DNA of 64,000 nucleotides, from the NCBI GenBank assembly GCA_003281455.1, contig QCBX01000005.1:41866-105865 (forward strand), written 5' to 3'. This DNA comes from Prochlorococcus sp. AG-347-J21 (GTDB taxonomy: Bacteria > Cyanobacteriota > Cyanobacteriia > PCC-6307 > Cyanobiaceae). The translations under genes and the position numbers were made by a program. Below the pieces are notes generated by a model. It had not been told where the DNA came from. It did not search any database and was given only the letters and a program-made list of their open reading frames with translations. Positions 26,443 through 36,579 of this stretch are shown here, piece by piece; position 1 is the first letter of the stretch; each line of letters opens with the position of its first letter.

Positions 26443-28106
26443 GTTTTTACATCCTTCATTATCGTTTAAAAAAGTTGAGGAGGGCCTTTCTTATTTGGAT
26501 AACTCTGATTTCACTTTTAATAAATTTGTGGATAGATAATATTAGATTTAAAATTTTCCAAGCTAAGAAGAATGAAAAAAGTAGGGTCCAAATTAAAAGA
26601 GCTAAGTGTTTTACTAATCAATTAATAAAGCTTGGTTCAGCATTTATTAAAATTGGTCAATTATTATCAGCGAGACCTGATTTAATTCCTAATACCTGGA
26701 TACAGGAATTGTCTAAATTGCAGGATCAAGTTCCTAATTTTTCATTTAAGCAAGTTGAAGAGACTATAAGAAATGAACTAGGTTCTAAGTTTAATGAAAT
26801 AGATCAAATAATATGTGATCCGGTTGGATCAGCATCACTAGCTCAGGTTCATAGGGCGACTTTAAAAGATGGTAAGAAAGTAGTTTTTAAAGTTCAAAGA
26901 CCCAATTTAAAAGAATTGTTTATTATCGATTTGGGCATAATGCAGCAAATAGCAGGACTATTACAGAAAAATAAAAATTGGAGTCGAGGTAGAAACTGGG
27001 TTGAGATTGCGAAAGAGTGTAGGAAAGTTCTGATGAAAGAACTTGATTTTAATTGCGAAGCGCAATATGCAGCAAGATTTAGGCAGCAATTTCTTGATGA
27101 TGAAAATGTTGAAGTTCCTGAAGTAATTTGGGATATGAGCAGTGAAAAAGTACTTTGTTTAAGTTATGTAGAAGGGACAAAAATAAGCGATTTAGAAAAA
27201 TTAAAATCACAAGAAATTGATTTATCTAAAATTGCAGAGATAGGTGCAATCAGCTACTTAAAACAATTAGTAAATTACGGGTTTTTTCATGCAGATCCTC
27301 ATCCAGGGAATCTAGCAGTTTCAAATGAAGGTAAATTGATTTTTTATGATTTTGGAATGATGGGGAACATCTCAAATAATCTTCAAACAAGATTAGGGGG
27401 GATGGTTAAGGCTGCTGCTCTCAGAGACGCCTCATCACTTGTTAGTCAATTACAACAAGCTGGGCTAATTTCAAAAGATATTGATGTAGGACCAGTACGA
27501 AGATTAGTCAGATTGATGCTTAAAGAAGCCTTAACTCCGCCATTTAGTCCTAATATTATTGAAAAATTATCTGGAGATTTATACGAACTGGTTTATGAAA
27601 CGCCATTTCAACTGCCAGTAGATTTAATCTTTGTGATGAGAGCTTTATCAACTTTTGAAGGAGTTGGTAGAATGCTTGATCCAGGGTTTAACCTTGTATC
27701 AGTTACCAAGCCTTATTTAATAGAACTTATGACTTCAAATAATCAAAGTCCCAACGATTTAATTAACCAATTTGGAAGGCAAGTAGGTGAACTAGGATCG
27801 AAAGCTGTAGGAATCCCCAAAAGAATAGATGAAAGTTTAGAAAGATTAGAACAGGGCGATTTACAATTGCAAATAAGAATGGGAGAGTCTGATAGGCAAT
27901 TCAAAAAAATGTTTACTGCTCAAAAAACATTAGGCCATTCAATTCTCATAGGAAGCTTATCAATTGCATCTGCTTTACTTGTAACCAATAAGCAAAATAA
28001 TTTTGCATTGTTGCCACTTTTTTTTGCAATACCAATAAGTATTGATTGGATAAAGTGCCAATTAAGTATGAGAAAAGGCTCACGTTTAGAAAAACTAAAG
28101 CGCTAA
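26439..28106 (+). CDS. ABC1/UbiB-family protein kinase-like protein
   Basis: Atypical kinase-fold family linked to quinone synthesis and membrane lipid or pigment homeostasis. The family hallmarks are KxGQ-type helix FIKIGQLLSARPDLIPNTW, the Ala-rich loop GSASLAQVHRATL that replaces a glycine-rich loop, VFKVQRPNL with the catalytic Lys, and HADPHPGNLAV with IFYDFGMMG as catalytic and metal loops. A membrane segment near residues 14-32 and another pair near the C-terminus (SILIGSLSIASALLV, FALLPLFFAIP) fit membrane anchoring. It converges on eno with only 5 bp between. Confidence 0.93.
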   Translation: MSFYILHYRLKKLRRAFLIWITLISLLINLWIDNIRFKIFQAKKNEKSRVQIKRAKCFTNQLIKLGSAFIKIGQLLSARPDLIPNTWIQELSKLQDQVPNFSFKQVEETIRNELGSKFNEIDQIICDPVGSASLAQVHRATLKDGKKVVFKVQRPNLKELFIIDLGIMQQIAGLLQKNKNWSRGRNWVEIAKECRKVLMKELDFNCEAQYAARFRQQFLDDENVEVPEVIWDMSSEKVLCLSYVEGTKISDLEKLKSQEIDLSKIAEIGAISYLKQLVNYGFFHADPHPGNLAVSNEGKLIFYDFGMMGNISNNLQTRLGGMVKAAALRDASSLVSQLQQAGLISKDIDVGPVRRLVRLMLKEALTPPFSPNIIEKLSGDLYELVYETPFQLPVDLIFVMRALSTFEGVGRMLDPGFNLVSVTKPYLIELMTSNNQSPNDLINQFGRQVGELGSKAVGIPKRIDESLERLEQGDLQLQIRMGESDRQFKKMFTAQKTLGHSILIGSLSIASALLVTNKQNNFALLPLFFAIPISIDWIKCQLSMRKGSRLEKLKR

Positions 28107-28111
28107 AAAAA

Positions 28112-29407
<1,296 letters not shown>

Positions 29408-29664
29408 TTAATTATTACTATTTAAATCCTATTAATAGCTGAACTATTTGGCTAATATCTGAAATATATTTGTTAACCAACTATAATTTTAACTTTATAA
29501 GATATTAGATATTTTTTAATGTTTTTTTCATTCTAAAGTCCTCGCAAATCCTCTCATCTAAATAATTTTTAAATTCATCTTACAATTTGAAAATTATTAG
29601 ATGATTATTAATAGAGATCCTATTTAGAATATTAATTAATAATCAACTATAGTTTTTATAGTTT

Positions 29665-32430
29665 ATGAGAGAAACACTTACATCCAGTCCTGAACTATTT
29701 AGCGACATTAGTTGGAATCTTCTTTTATTAGGGGAAGAAACCGCAAAAAAATGGGATCATAGCGAATTTAATATTGAACACATAGTTCATACATTGTTCT
29801 CATCAAGTGAATTCTTTGCCTTCATTGAAAAATTATCAATAGACCAAGATACAGTTTTAGACATAACAGAAGATTTTTTAGAAGAGACACCAACAAATGA
29901 GTCAGATATTTTTACTATCGGAGAAGATTTAGAAATTTTATTAGATAACGCGAATCAGATTAAAACTCAATGGGGATCGAGATTAATAGAAATCCCTCAT
30001 TTACTAATTGCTCTTGGAAGAGATTTAAGAATTGGAAATTATGTTTTTGAAGAAGGAAACCTTTCAATGGAAAAATTAGAGGAAGAATTAAAGTTTTACC
30101 CAAATATTAATCAATCAAAAGATTCTTTTAATTATGGGAATGTAATTGAAATAAATAATCAATCTAATTTTGAATCAAAAAACGAGACTAACGAGACTTT
30201 TGTAAAAGAAGAAAAATTTAAAAAAGCTATTGTTCCATTACCGAAAAGTGAACTTCAAATTGAACCCAAAAAACAAGTTGGAAAAGATGAAAATGCTCTT
30301 TCAATTTATGGAAAAGATTTAACAGAATCAGCTAAAAAAGGCTTACTGGATCCCGTTTTAGGAAGAGAAAATGAGATCAATAATTTAATGAGGGTACTCT
30401 GCAGAAGAAACAAAAATAACCCTATACTTATTGGCAATCCTGGAGTTGGTAAAACCTCAATTGCAAAATTACTTGCTCAATTAATTATAGATAAAAAAGT
30501 TCCTGATACTTTAAAGGACTTAAAAATTATTTCACTTGACTTAGGTGCATTAGTTTCTGGGACCAAATTTAGAGGTCAACTAGAGGAAAGACTAAGCTTA
30601 ATAATGCAGGAACTAAATAATCCAAACCAAGGAATGATTCTATTTATTGATGAAATTCACTCAATATTAAGTTCTGACAGATCTTCTACCGACATAAGTA
30701 ATATCTTAAAACCTTTACTAGCTGAAGGAGAACTTAGATGTATCGGTACAACAACACCTGAGAAATTTCGTGAAACTATTGAAAAAGATCAGGCATTAAA
30801 TAATTGCTTTCAAAAGATAGCTGTTAATGAACCTTCAGTAGAATTAAGCTCAAAAATATTACAAGGGATCAAAAAGAAATATGAATCACATCATGGCATA
30901 AAAATTTCTGAAGAGGCTGTAAACTATTCTGCAAAATTGGCCGATAGATACATCAGCGATAAATGTCTCCCTGATAGTGCAATAGATTTAATTGATGAAG
31001 CAGCTGCACAGTTGAAAATAGAGTCTAATAATATGCCTCAAATCATTCTCCAACTAGAAAACAAACTCAATACTATTGATGAAAAATTGAATAATTTGCA
31101 AGGAGAAAATATCGAAGCTCAAGAAAAACTATTGAATAATAGACAACAATCAGAGGCAAAATTGAAAGTTCTTTTGGAAAATTGGAACAATTTACGTGAA
31201 GAAATGGAGGAATTATCTATTTTGATGAAAGAAGAAGATAAGCTAACCAAACAAATTAAAGATAAATCAAATCGCGAAATTGAAAATGATCTAGATTATT
31301 TAGAAAAGCTTGAACAAGAGTTAAGTGAAATAGAGAATGACATACAAAAACTTGAAGAGAACTTTAATAAAATAAAGAAAAATAGAAATTTCCCTTTTAA
31401 ATATCAAGTTGAACCTGATGATATTGCAGATGTTATATCAAAAATCACAGGAATTCCAATTTCTAAAGTAGTTTCAAATGAACGTAAGAAATTAGTCAAT
31501 CTAGAAAAAGAACTAAGTGAAAAAGTTATTGGACAAGAAAAAGCAATAGAAGCTGTTTCTGCTGCAATTAGAAGAGCTCGAGTTGGTATGAAAAGTCCCA
31601 AAAGACCTATTGGATCTTTTTTATTTATGGGTCCTACTGGTGTTGGTAAAACAGAATTAGCAAAATCTCTTGCAACAGTTTTATTTGATGAAGAAGACGC
31701 ACTTTTAAGATTAGACATGAGTGAATATATGGAGAAAAATGCCGTAGCAAGACTTTTAGGAGCTCCCCCAGGTTATGTTGGTTATGAAGAGGGAGGTCAA
31801 TTAACTGAAGCTGTAAGACGTAAACCCTATTCAGTAATACTTCTAGATGAGATAGAAAAAGCACATGCAGAAGTATTTAATATACTTTTGCAAGTCTTAG
31901 ATGAAGGAAGATTAACTGACTCTCAAGGAAGGACAGTAGATTTCAAAAATACGGTAATCATTATGACAAGTAACCTAGCTGGTCAATCCATACTGGAGTA
32001 TTCACAAAAGATTTCTAAAAGTGAGGGAAAGTTAGAAAAAGATCAACAAACTCTAGATAATTCAATTAATAATGCATTGTCTTCAATTTTTAGACCTGAA
32101 TTTTTAAATAGAATTGACGAAGTGGTAAAGTTTGATCCATTATCTATTGATGAACTTCAAAAAATAATCATTCTACAAACAGAAGATTTAAAGAACCTGC
32201 TACTTGAGCAGAAAATAAATATCGCTATAGACAAAAAAGTTATCAACAAAATTGCAAACGATTCTTACGAACCTGAATATGGTGCTAGGCCACTTAGCAG
32301 AGAACTTAGAAGACAAATAGAAAATCCCTTGGCTGCAAAACTTTTAGAGGATAACTTCAAAAATAAAAAAAATATAACAATTAAACTTAATCCTGCTAAA
32401 AAAGATGAGATCGTTTTCAAACCTAGCTGA
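29665..32430 (+). CDS. ClpB-type AAA+ disaggregase paralogue
   Basis: Two-ring Hsp100 chaperone paralogue (921 residues), probably the ClpB2-type second copy of cyanobacteria. The N-domain is divergent and joined by a long Lys/Asn/Glu linker (about 150-215). D1 has Walker A GNPGVGKT at 257-264 and Walker B MILFIDEIHSI; a coiled-coil M-domain spans about 455-590, which separates it from ClpC. D2 has GPTGVGKT at 656-663, LLDEIEKAH and FRPEFLNRIDE with its arginine finger. In D1 the usual ALERRFQ arginine-finger motif reads ALNNCFQ (N380, C381), so both D1 arginine fingers are missing. It lies upstream of secE with a 61-bp gap. Confidence 0.92.
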   Translation: MRETLTSSPELFSDISWNLLLLGEETAKKWDHSEFNIEHIVHTLFSSSEFFAFIEKLSIDQDTVLDITEDFLEETPTNESDIFTIGEDLEILLDNANQIKTQWGSRLIEIPHLLIALGRDLRIGNYVFEEGNLSMEKLEEELKFYPNINQSKDSFNYGNVIEINNQSNFESKNETNETFVKEEKFKKAIVPLPKSELQIEPKKQVGKDENALSIYGKDLTESAKKGLLDPVLGRENEINNLMRVLCRRNKNNPILIGNPGVGKTSIAKLLAQLIIDKKVPDTLKDLKIISLDLGALVSGTKFRGQLEERLSLIMQELNNPNQGMILFIDEIHSILSSDRSSTDISNILKPLLAEGELRCIGTTTPEKFRETIEKDQALNNCFQKIAVNEPSVELSSKILQGIKKKYESHHGIKISEEAVNYSAKLADRYISDKCLPDSAIDLIDEAAAQLKIESNNMPQIILQLENKLNTIDEKLNNLQGENIEAQEKLLNNRQQSEAKLKVLLENWNNLREEMEELSILMKEEDKLTKQIKDKSNREIENDLDYLEKLEQELSEIENDIQKLEENFNKIKKNRNFPFKYQVEPDDIADVISKITGIPISKVVSNERKKLVNLEKELSEKVIGQEKAIEAVSAAIRRARVGMKSPKRPIGSFLFMGPTGVGKTELAKSLATVLFDEEDALLRLDMSEYMEKNAVARLLGAPPGYVGYEEGGQLTEAVRRKPYSVILLDEIEKAHAEVFNILLQVLDEGRLTDSQGRTVDFKNTVIIMTSNLAGQSILEYSQKISKSEGKLEKDQQTLDNSINNALSSIFRPEFLNRIDEVVKFDPLSIDELQKIIILQTEDLKNLLLEQKINIAIDKKVINKIANDSYEPEYGARPLSRELRRQIENPLAAKLLEDNFKNKKNITIKLNPAKKDEIVFKPS

Positions 32431-32491
32431 GGAGTAAATCAATAAGCTAAAATAAAAACTAAAGCATAAAGCTTAATTTAAAAAAAATTTT

Positions 32492-32734
32492 GTGACAAGT
32501 CCTACTACTAATAAAGAACCTCTTAAAAAGGATTCTCCTGAAGTTGAAGAGCCTAAAAAAAAGAATAATTTTTTTAGATCTACCTACGATGAGCTTAAAC
32601 TTGTCGTGTGGCCAAACAAACAACAACTTTTTAGCGAATCAGTAGCAGTTATAATTATGGTATCTTTTTCTGCTGCAGCCATTGCTTCTGTTAGCAGATT
32701 CTATGGATGGGCAGCCTCGCAAATTTTTGGTTGA
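32492..32734 (+). CDS. secE: SecE preprotein translocase subunit
   Basis: Single-span essential subunit of the SecYEG channel in the plasma and thylakoid membranes. It starts at GTG and gives 80 residues: a charged disordered N-terminus (PEVEEPKKKN), the amphipathic helix motif FFRSTYDELKLVVWPNKQQL typical of SecE, and one transmembrane helix. The order secE-nusG-rplK-rplA-rplJ-rplL is the conserved bacterial ribosomal cluster, confirming the assignment. Confidence 0.95.
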   Translation: MTSPTTNKEPLKKDSPEVEEPKKKNNFFRSTYDELKLVVWPNKQQLFSESVAVIIMVSFSAAAIASVSRFYGWAASQIFG

Positions 32735-32785
32735 ATTATCTCCCGAATATCCATTAATAAAGATCTTAATTAAGCTTCCAGAAAA

Positions 32786-33397
32786 ATGAGTAATGAATTA
32801 ACTACAAATCTTGCTTCTTCAAAAGCAAATACAAGCATCGCAAGATGGTATGCAGTTCAAGTAGCATCAAGCTGTGAAAAAAAAGTAAAAGCGACTCTTG
32901 AGCAGAGATCGGTAACTTTAGGTGTTAATAATAGAATCATTGAAATTGAAATTCCCCAAACTCCAGGAATTAAATTAAAAAAAGATGGAAGCAGGCAAAC
33001 TACTGAAGAAAAAGTTTTCCCAGGTTATGTCCTCGTAAGAATGATTTTGGATGAAGATACAATGATGGCTGTTAAAAGTACTCCAAATGTAATTAACTTT
33101 GTCGGTGCCGAAGACGGTAGAGGCAGCGGAAGATCGCGAGGTCATATCAAACCTCGACCATTATCAAGACAAGAAGTTAATAGAATCTTTAAGCGCGCAT
33201 CAGAGAAAAAAGCTGTAATCAAGTTAGATATTGAAGAAAAAGATAGAATCATTGTAACTAGCGGTCCATTCAAGGATTTCCAGGGAGAAGTCATAGAAGT
33301 TTCCGGAGAAAGAAATAAATTAAAAGCATTACTTTCAATATTTGGGCGCGAGACTCCTGTAGAATTAGAATTCTCCCAAATCAATAAACAAAATTAA
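32786..33397 (+). CDS. nusG: Transcription elongation/antitermination factor NusG
   Basis: Binds RNA polymerase, coupling transcription with translation and Rho. The NGN domain opens with ARWYAVQVASSCEKKVKATL, includes EEKVFPGYVLVRM and a short linker, and the C-terminal KOW domain reads GPFKDFQGEVIEVSGERNKLKALLSIFGRETP (parts shown: GPFKDFQGEV and LSIFGRETPVELEF). The 203-residue length is normal for cyanobacteria, with a short N-terminal extension. It lies between secE and rplK. Confidence 0.97.
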   Translation: MSNELTTNLASSKANTSIARWYAVQVASSCEKKVKATLEQRSVTLGVNNRIIEIEIPQTPGIKLKKDGSRQTTEEKVFPGYVLVRMILDEDTMMAVKSTPNVINFVGAEDGRGSGRSRGHIKPRPLSRQEVNRIFKRASEKKAVIKLDIEEKDRIIVTSGPFKDFQGEVIEVSGERNKLKALLSIFGRETPVELEFSQINKQN

Positions 33398-33464
33398 TTT
33401 CTAATTGTTCTTGTTTATCGAGTAAAATTATGATTTTCTACTCCAGCTTAAATTCTCTAATCTA

Positions 33465-33890
33465 ATGGCAAAAAAAATTGTTGCAGTTATCAAGCTTGCT
33501 CTACAAGCAGGCAAAGCAAATCCTGCTCCTCCTGTAGGGCCAGCTTTAGGACAACATGGTGTCAATATCATGGCATTTTGCAAAGAATACAACGCAAGGA
33601 CACAAGATAAAGCAGGTTTTGTAATTCCTGTCGAGATTTCTGTTTTTGAAGATAGAAGCTTTACTTTTATCACAAAAACACCTCCTGCTTCCGTCTTAAT
33701 AACAAAAGCAGCTGGTATAGAGAAAGGTTCAGGTGAATCCGCAAAAGGCTCTGTTGGGAATATAAGTAAAGCTCAATTAGAAGAAATAGCCAAAACTAAG
33801 CTTCCTGATCTAAACTGTTCTAGTGTTGAATCAGCAATGAAAGTAATTGAGGGTACTGCTCGTAATATGGGCGTCTCTATCACTGATTGA
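33465..33890 (+). CDS. rplK: 50S ribosomal protein L11
   Basis: Component of the GTPase-associated centre of the large subunit. The N-terminal [18 protein letters not shown] is diagnostic, and the C-terminal rRNA-binding domain has [23 protein letters not shown]. Length 141 is exactly typical. A possible L1-binding stem-loop follows in the 66-bp gap before rplA. Confidence 0.98.
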   Translation: MAKKIVAVIKLALQAGKANPAPPVGPALGQHGVNIMAFCKEYNARTQDKAGFVIPVEISVFEDRSFTFITKTPPASVLITKAAGIEKGSGESAKGSVGNISKAQLEEIAKTKLPDLNCSSVESAMKVIEGTARNMGVSITD

Positions 33891-33917
33891 GTTCAATACA
33901 CAATTTCTCACTATTTA

Positions 33918-33947
33918 GGGGAGGTTATTTAGTAACCGTTTGCACCC
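33918..33947 (+). promoter_or_regulatory. Possible L1-binding stem-loop in the rplK-rplA spacer
   Basis: In the spacer ahead of rplA, GGTTA (33923-33927) and TAACC (33933-33937) form a hairpin over TTTAG. An outer GGG (33918-33920) can pair with CCC (33945-33947), leaving an asymmetric internal loop. Two helices around an asymmetric loop is the general form of L1 sites in rRNA and mRNA, so autoregulation by L1 is possible. This rests on shape alone. Confidence 0.3.
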
Positions 33948-33956
33948 AATATTATT

Positions 33957-34664
33957 ATGAAAAAATTATCTAAAAGAATGGCGGCTCTATCAACAAAGAT
34001 AGAAGATCGCATTTACGCACCACTTGAAGCTCTTAGTATTATCAAGGAAAATGCTAATGCAAAATTTGATGAAACTATTGAAGCACATATACGTCTAGGT
34101 ATTGATCCAAAATATACTGATCAACAATTAAGGACCACTGTTGCATTACCACATGGTACTGGCCAAAGCATCAAAATTGCAGTAATTACAAGCGGTGAGA
34201 ATGTATCGAAAGCTAAGGCTGCTGGTGCAGATTTATTTGGCGAAGAAGATCTTGTAGAAAGCATCAACAAAGGAAATATGGAGTTTGATCTACTTATTGC
34301 AACTCCAGATATGATGCCAAAGGTCGCAAAATTAGGAAGAGTTTTAGGCCCTAGAGGTTTAATGCCTAATCCTAAAGCTGGGACAGTAACTAATGACATT
34401 GCTAATGCAATAAAAGAATTCAAAGCTGGTAAGCTCGAATTTAGAGCAGATAAGGCTGGAATCGTTCATGTCCGCTTTGGAAAAGCAAGTTTCACAAAAG
34501 AGGCCCTATTTGACAACTTAAAAACCTTACAAGAATCAATTGATAAAAATAAACCAAGTGGAGCTAAAGGAAAGTATTGGAAAACTTTTTATGTAACTTC
34601 AACAATGGGGCCTTCAGTTCAATTAGACATAAATGCTGTACAAGATTACCAACCTGAAGGTTAA
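33957..34664 (+). CDS. rplA: 50S ribosomal protein L1
   Basis: Forms the L1 stalk that guides deacylated tRNA out of the E site; also a translational repressor in many bacteria. The conserved [26 protein letters not shown] block lies near residues 122-147 (core shown: [19 protein letters not shown]). [20 protein letters not shown] and the C-terminal [10 protein letters not shown] fit the family. Length 235 is normal. A clear -10 box follows within 11-16 bp of the stop, so rplJ-rplL probably have their own promoter. Confidence 0.98.
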   Translation: MKKLSKRMAALSTKIEDRIYAPLEALSIIKENANAKFDETIEAHIRLGIDPKYTDQQLRTTVALPHGTGQSIKIAVITSGENVSKAKAAGADLFGEEDLVESINKGNMEFDLLIATPDMMPKVAKLGRVLGPRGLMPNPKAGTVTNDIANAIKEFKAGKLEFRADKAGIVHVRFGKASFTKEALFDNLKTLQESIDKNKPSGAKGKYWKTFYVTSTMGPSVQLDINAVQDYQPEG

Positions 34665-34674
34665 CGCTTTGTAG

Positions 34675-34680
34675 TATAAT
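34675..34680 (+). promoter_or_regulatory. -10 box for rplJ-rplL
   Basis: A perfect TATAAT lies 11 bp past the rplA stop codon and would start a transcript near 34687, giving a ~165-nt leader before rplJ. No clear -35 hexamer is visible upstream, since that position falls in the rplA coding end. Confidence 0.5.
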
Positions 34681-34689
34681 TTAAATTGC

Positions 34690-34854
34690 AATAATACGGC
34701 CAAAGAAAGTAGGTTGATTTAGTTATTCTAAATTTTTAATTCCTACCGAGGACTCGTCTTAAATTATTTCTTTTTGGATCTAATAAAAGCGGCCTCTTTA
34801 AAAGAACTTTGCCGCATTTCCTGCTCTCCCTAAACTACGATCCAAAAAACATCA
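34690..34854 (+). ncRNA. L10-type ribosomal leader upstream of rplJ
   Basis: The 190-bp gap between rplA and rplJ holds a structured leader. GTAGG (near 34709) pairs with CCTAC (near 34743) around an AT-rich loop and is followed by CGAGG, and later GCGGC pairs with GCCGC (near 34789-34815). A structured leader at this site is the known regulatory target of the L10-L12 complex. Placement and the GTAGG/CCTAC helix support the call; I have not scored it against a covariance model. Confidence 0.65.
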
Positions 34855-35382
34855 ATGGGCCGAACACTAGAGAATAAGCAAAAAATCGTTACTGAGATTA
34901 AATCTCTTTTAGACGACTCGGAAATGGCTGTAGTTCTTGACTATAAAGGTTTAACTATCAAAGAGATGTCAGATTTGCGATCTAGATTGCAAACAACTAA
35001 AGGCATCTGCAAAGTTACTAAAAATTCATTAATGCGCAAAGCTATTGATGGAGATAGTAATTGGAACGATCTTGAATCTTTACTGACCGGAACAAATGCT
35101 TTTGTGTTAATTAAAGAAGATGTTGGTGGTGCTGTAAAAGCAATCCAATCTTTTCAAAAAGACACCAAAAAAACCGAGACCAAAGGCGCTTTATTTGAAG
35201 GCAGACTTCTTAGCGATTCTGAAATAAAAGAAATTGCAAGTCTTCCATCTAAAGAAGTATTGATGGCAAAAATTGCTGGCGCTCTAAATGGCGTAGCAAC
35301 AAAAATTGCAATCTCTATCAATGAAGTGCCATCTGGACTTGCTAGATCACTCAAACAACATTCTGAAAAATCAGAATCTTAA
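34855..35382 (+). CDS. rplJ: 50S ribosomal protein L10
   Basis: Base of the L7/L12 stalk on the large subunit. The sequence starts [19 protein letters not shown], includes [18 protein letters not shown] and [12 protein letters not shown], and has a C-terminal helix for L12 dimers. Length 175 is normal. There is no recognisable Shine-Dalgarno directly before the ATG, which fits initiation being controlled by the structured leader upstream. rplL follows 28 bp later. Confidence 0.97.
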   Translation: MGRTLENKQKIVTEIKSLLDDSEMAVVLDYKGLTIKEMSDLRSRLQTTKGICKVTKNSLMRKAIDGDSNWNDLESLLTGTNAFVLIKEDVGGAVKAIQSFQKDTKKTETKGALFEGRLLSDSEIKEIASLPSKEVLMAKIAGALNGVATKIAISINEVPSGLARSLKQHSEKSES

Positions 35383-35410
35383 ATCAAAACCCTAATTAAC
35401 TTTTAAGAAA

Positions 35411-35806
35411 ATGTCCGCAAAAACTGAAGAAATTCTTGAATCATTAAAATCTTTATCACTTTTAGAAGCATCTGAGCTTGTAAAGCAAATTGAAGAGGCT
35501 TTTGGTGTATCTGCTGCAGCTTCTGCAGGTGTAGTAATGGCAGCTCCAGGAGCAGCTGGCGGTGACGCAGATGGTGGCGCTGCTGAAGAAAAAACTGAAT
35601 TTGATGTAGTTCTCGAAAGCTTTGATGCAGCTGCAAAAATCAAAGTACTTAAGGTTGTAAGAAATGCAACTGGTCTAGGTCTTGGCGATGCAAAAACACT
35701 TGTTGAATCTGCACCAAAAACAGTAAAAGAAGGAATTGCCAAAGCAGATGCTGAATCTTTAAAGAAAGAGATTGAAGAAGCTGGCGGTAAAGTTACACTT
35801 AAGTAA
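35411..35806 (+). CDS. rplL: 50S ribosomal protein L7/L12
   Basis: Multi-copy stalk protein that recruits translational GTPases. It has the N-terminal dimerisation part ([20 protein letters not shown]), an Ala/Gly-rich hinge, and the C-terminal domain with [20 protein letters not shown] and [17 protein letters not shown]. Length 131 is typical. Codon usage is visibly biased (GCA, GCT, GGT), as expected of strong expression. A short inverted repeat lies after its stop, before rnhA. Confidence 0.98.
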   Translation: MSAKTEEILESLKSLSLLEASELVKQIEEAFGVSAAASAGVVMAAPGAAGGDADGGAAEEKTEFDVVLESFDAAAKIKVLKVVRNATGLGLGDAKTLVESAPKTVKEGIAKADAESLKKEIEEAGGKVTLK

Positions 35807-35821
35807 GAGTACATTTTTTCT

Positions 35822-35844
35822 AGCCGATAACCTTAATATCGGCT
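35822..35844. repeat. 8-bp inverted repeat between rplL and rnhA
   Basis: AGCCGATA (35822-35829) and TATCGGCT (35837-35844) form a perfect stem with a 7-nt loop, 10 bp ahead of the rnhA start. It lacks a following T-run, so it is not a standard terminator; it could be an mRNA processing or stability element, or occlude the rnhA start. Confidence 0.5.
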
Positions 35845-35853
35845 TCAAAAATT

Positions 35854-36573
35854 ATGAATAGTGATAGTATTGCGATTGAAGCCGCAACGGATGGAGCCTG
35901 CAGTGGTAATCCAGGCCCAGGTGGTTGGGGAGGTTTGATAATTTTTGACGATAACAGCGAATTAGAAATAGGTGGTTCCGAGCAAAATACTACTAATAAT
36001 AGAATGGAACTCACTGCCGCTATAAAAACTCTTGAGAAATTAAAAACCTACAAATTAAAAGAGAACTTTAAACTAAGAACTGATAGTAAATATGTCATAG
36101 AGGGTTATACAAAATGGATTATTAATTGGAAGAAAAATGGATGGAAAACAAGTTCAGGAAAACCAGTTCAAAATCTTGATCTATGGCAAAAAATTGATCA
36201 ATTAAGAATTAATGGCCTAATAATGGAATATGTAAAGGGTCATAGCGGGGATAAACAAAATGATAGGGTTGATAAAATTGCAACTAATTACAGCAAAGGT
36301 ATATCTATAAAAAGTAACTTAAAAAAAGTAGAATCCTCAGTTGATTTTTTTGAAAAAAATGCACCTGCAGAAATTCAGAAATTATTTTCCCGTAATGAAT
36401 TAATTCAAAAATTTGCAGAAAAAAAGTACCTGTTAAGTTCACCTGAACTAAACACCTTATTAGGTGATGAAAACCACTTAAAGATAAAACAATATTCACT
36501 TTTTGAATGGCGTAATTGGAGATTGATTCCTAAAGATAAAAAATATTGGATAATAGAAAAAAAAGAAGCCTAA
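35854..36573 (+). CDS. rnhA: Ribonuclease HI with C-terminal extension
   Basis: Degrades RNA in RNA-DNA hybrids. The N-terminal ~145 residues are a complete RNase [21 protein letters not shown] (first catalytic Asp), [10 protein letters not shown] (Glu), [10 protein letters not shown] (Asp) and [17 protein letters not shown] (His, Asp). An extra ~90 residues follow, with [15 protein letters not shown] resembling a helix-turn-helix and a closing [16 protein letters not shown] segment. This tail is not part of the standard enzyme. pyrD follows 6 bp later, implying cotranscription. Confidence 0.93.
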   Translation: MNSDSIAIEAATDGACSGNPGPGGWGGLIIFDDNSELEIGGSEQNTTNNRMELTAAIKTLEKLKTYKLKENFKLRTDSKYVIEGYTKWIINWKKNGWKTSSGKPVQNLDLWQKIDQLRINGLIMEYVKGHSGDKQNDRVDKIATNYSKGISIKSNLKKVESSVDFFEKNAPAEIQKLFSRNELIQKFAEKKYLLSSPELNTLLGDENHLKIKQYSLFEWRNWRLIPKDKKYWIIEKKEA

Positions 36574-36579
36574 TTTTTT

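Noticed and set aside
35392..35814. Open frames antisense to rplL
   Set aside because: They arise from the biased GCA/GCT/GGT codons of L7/L12 read backwards; the products are low-complexity.
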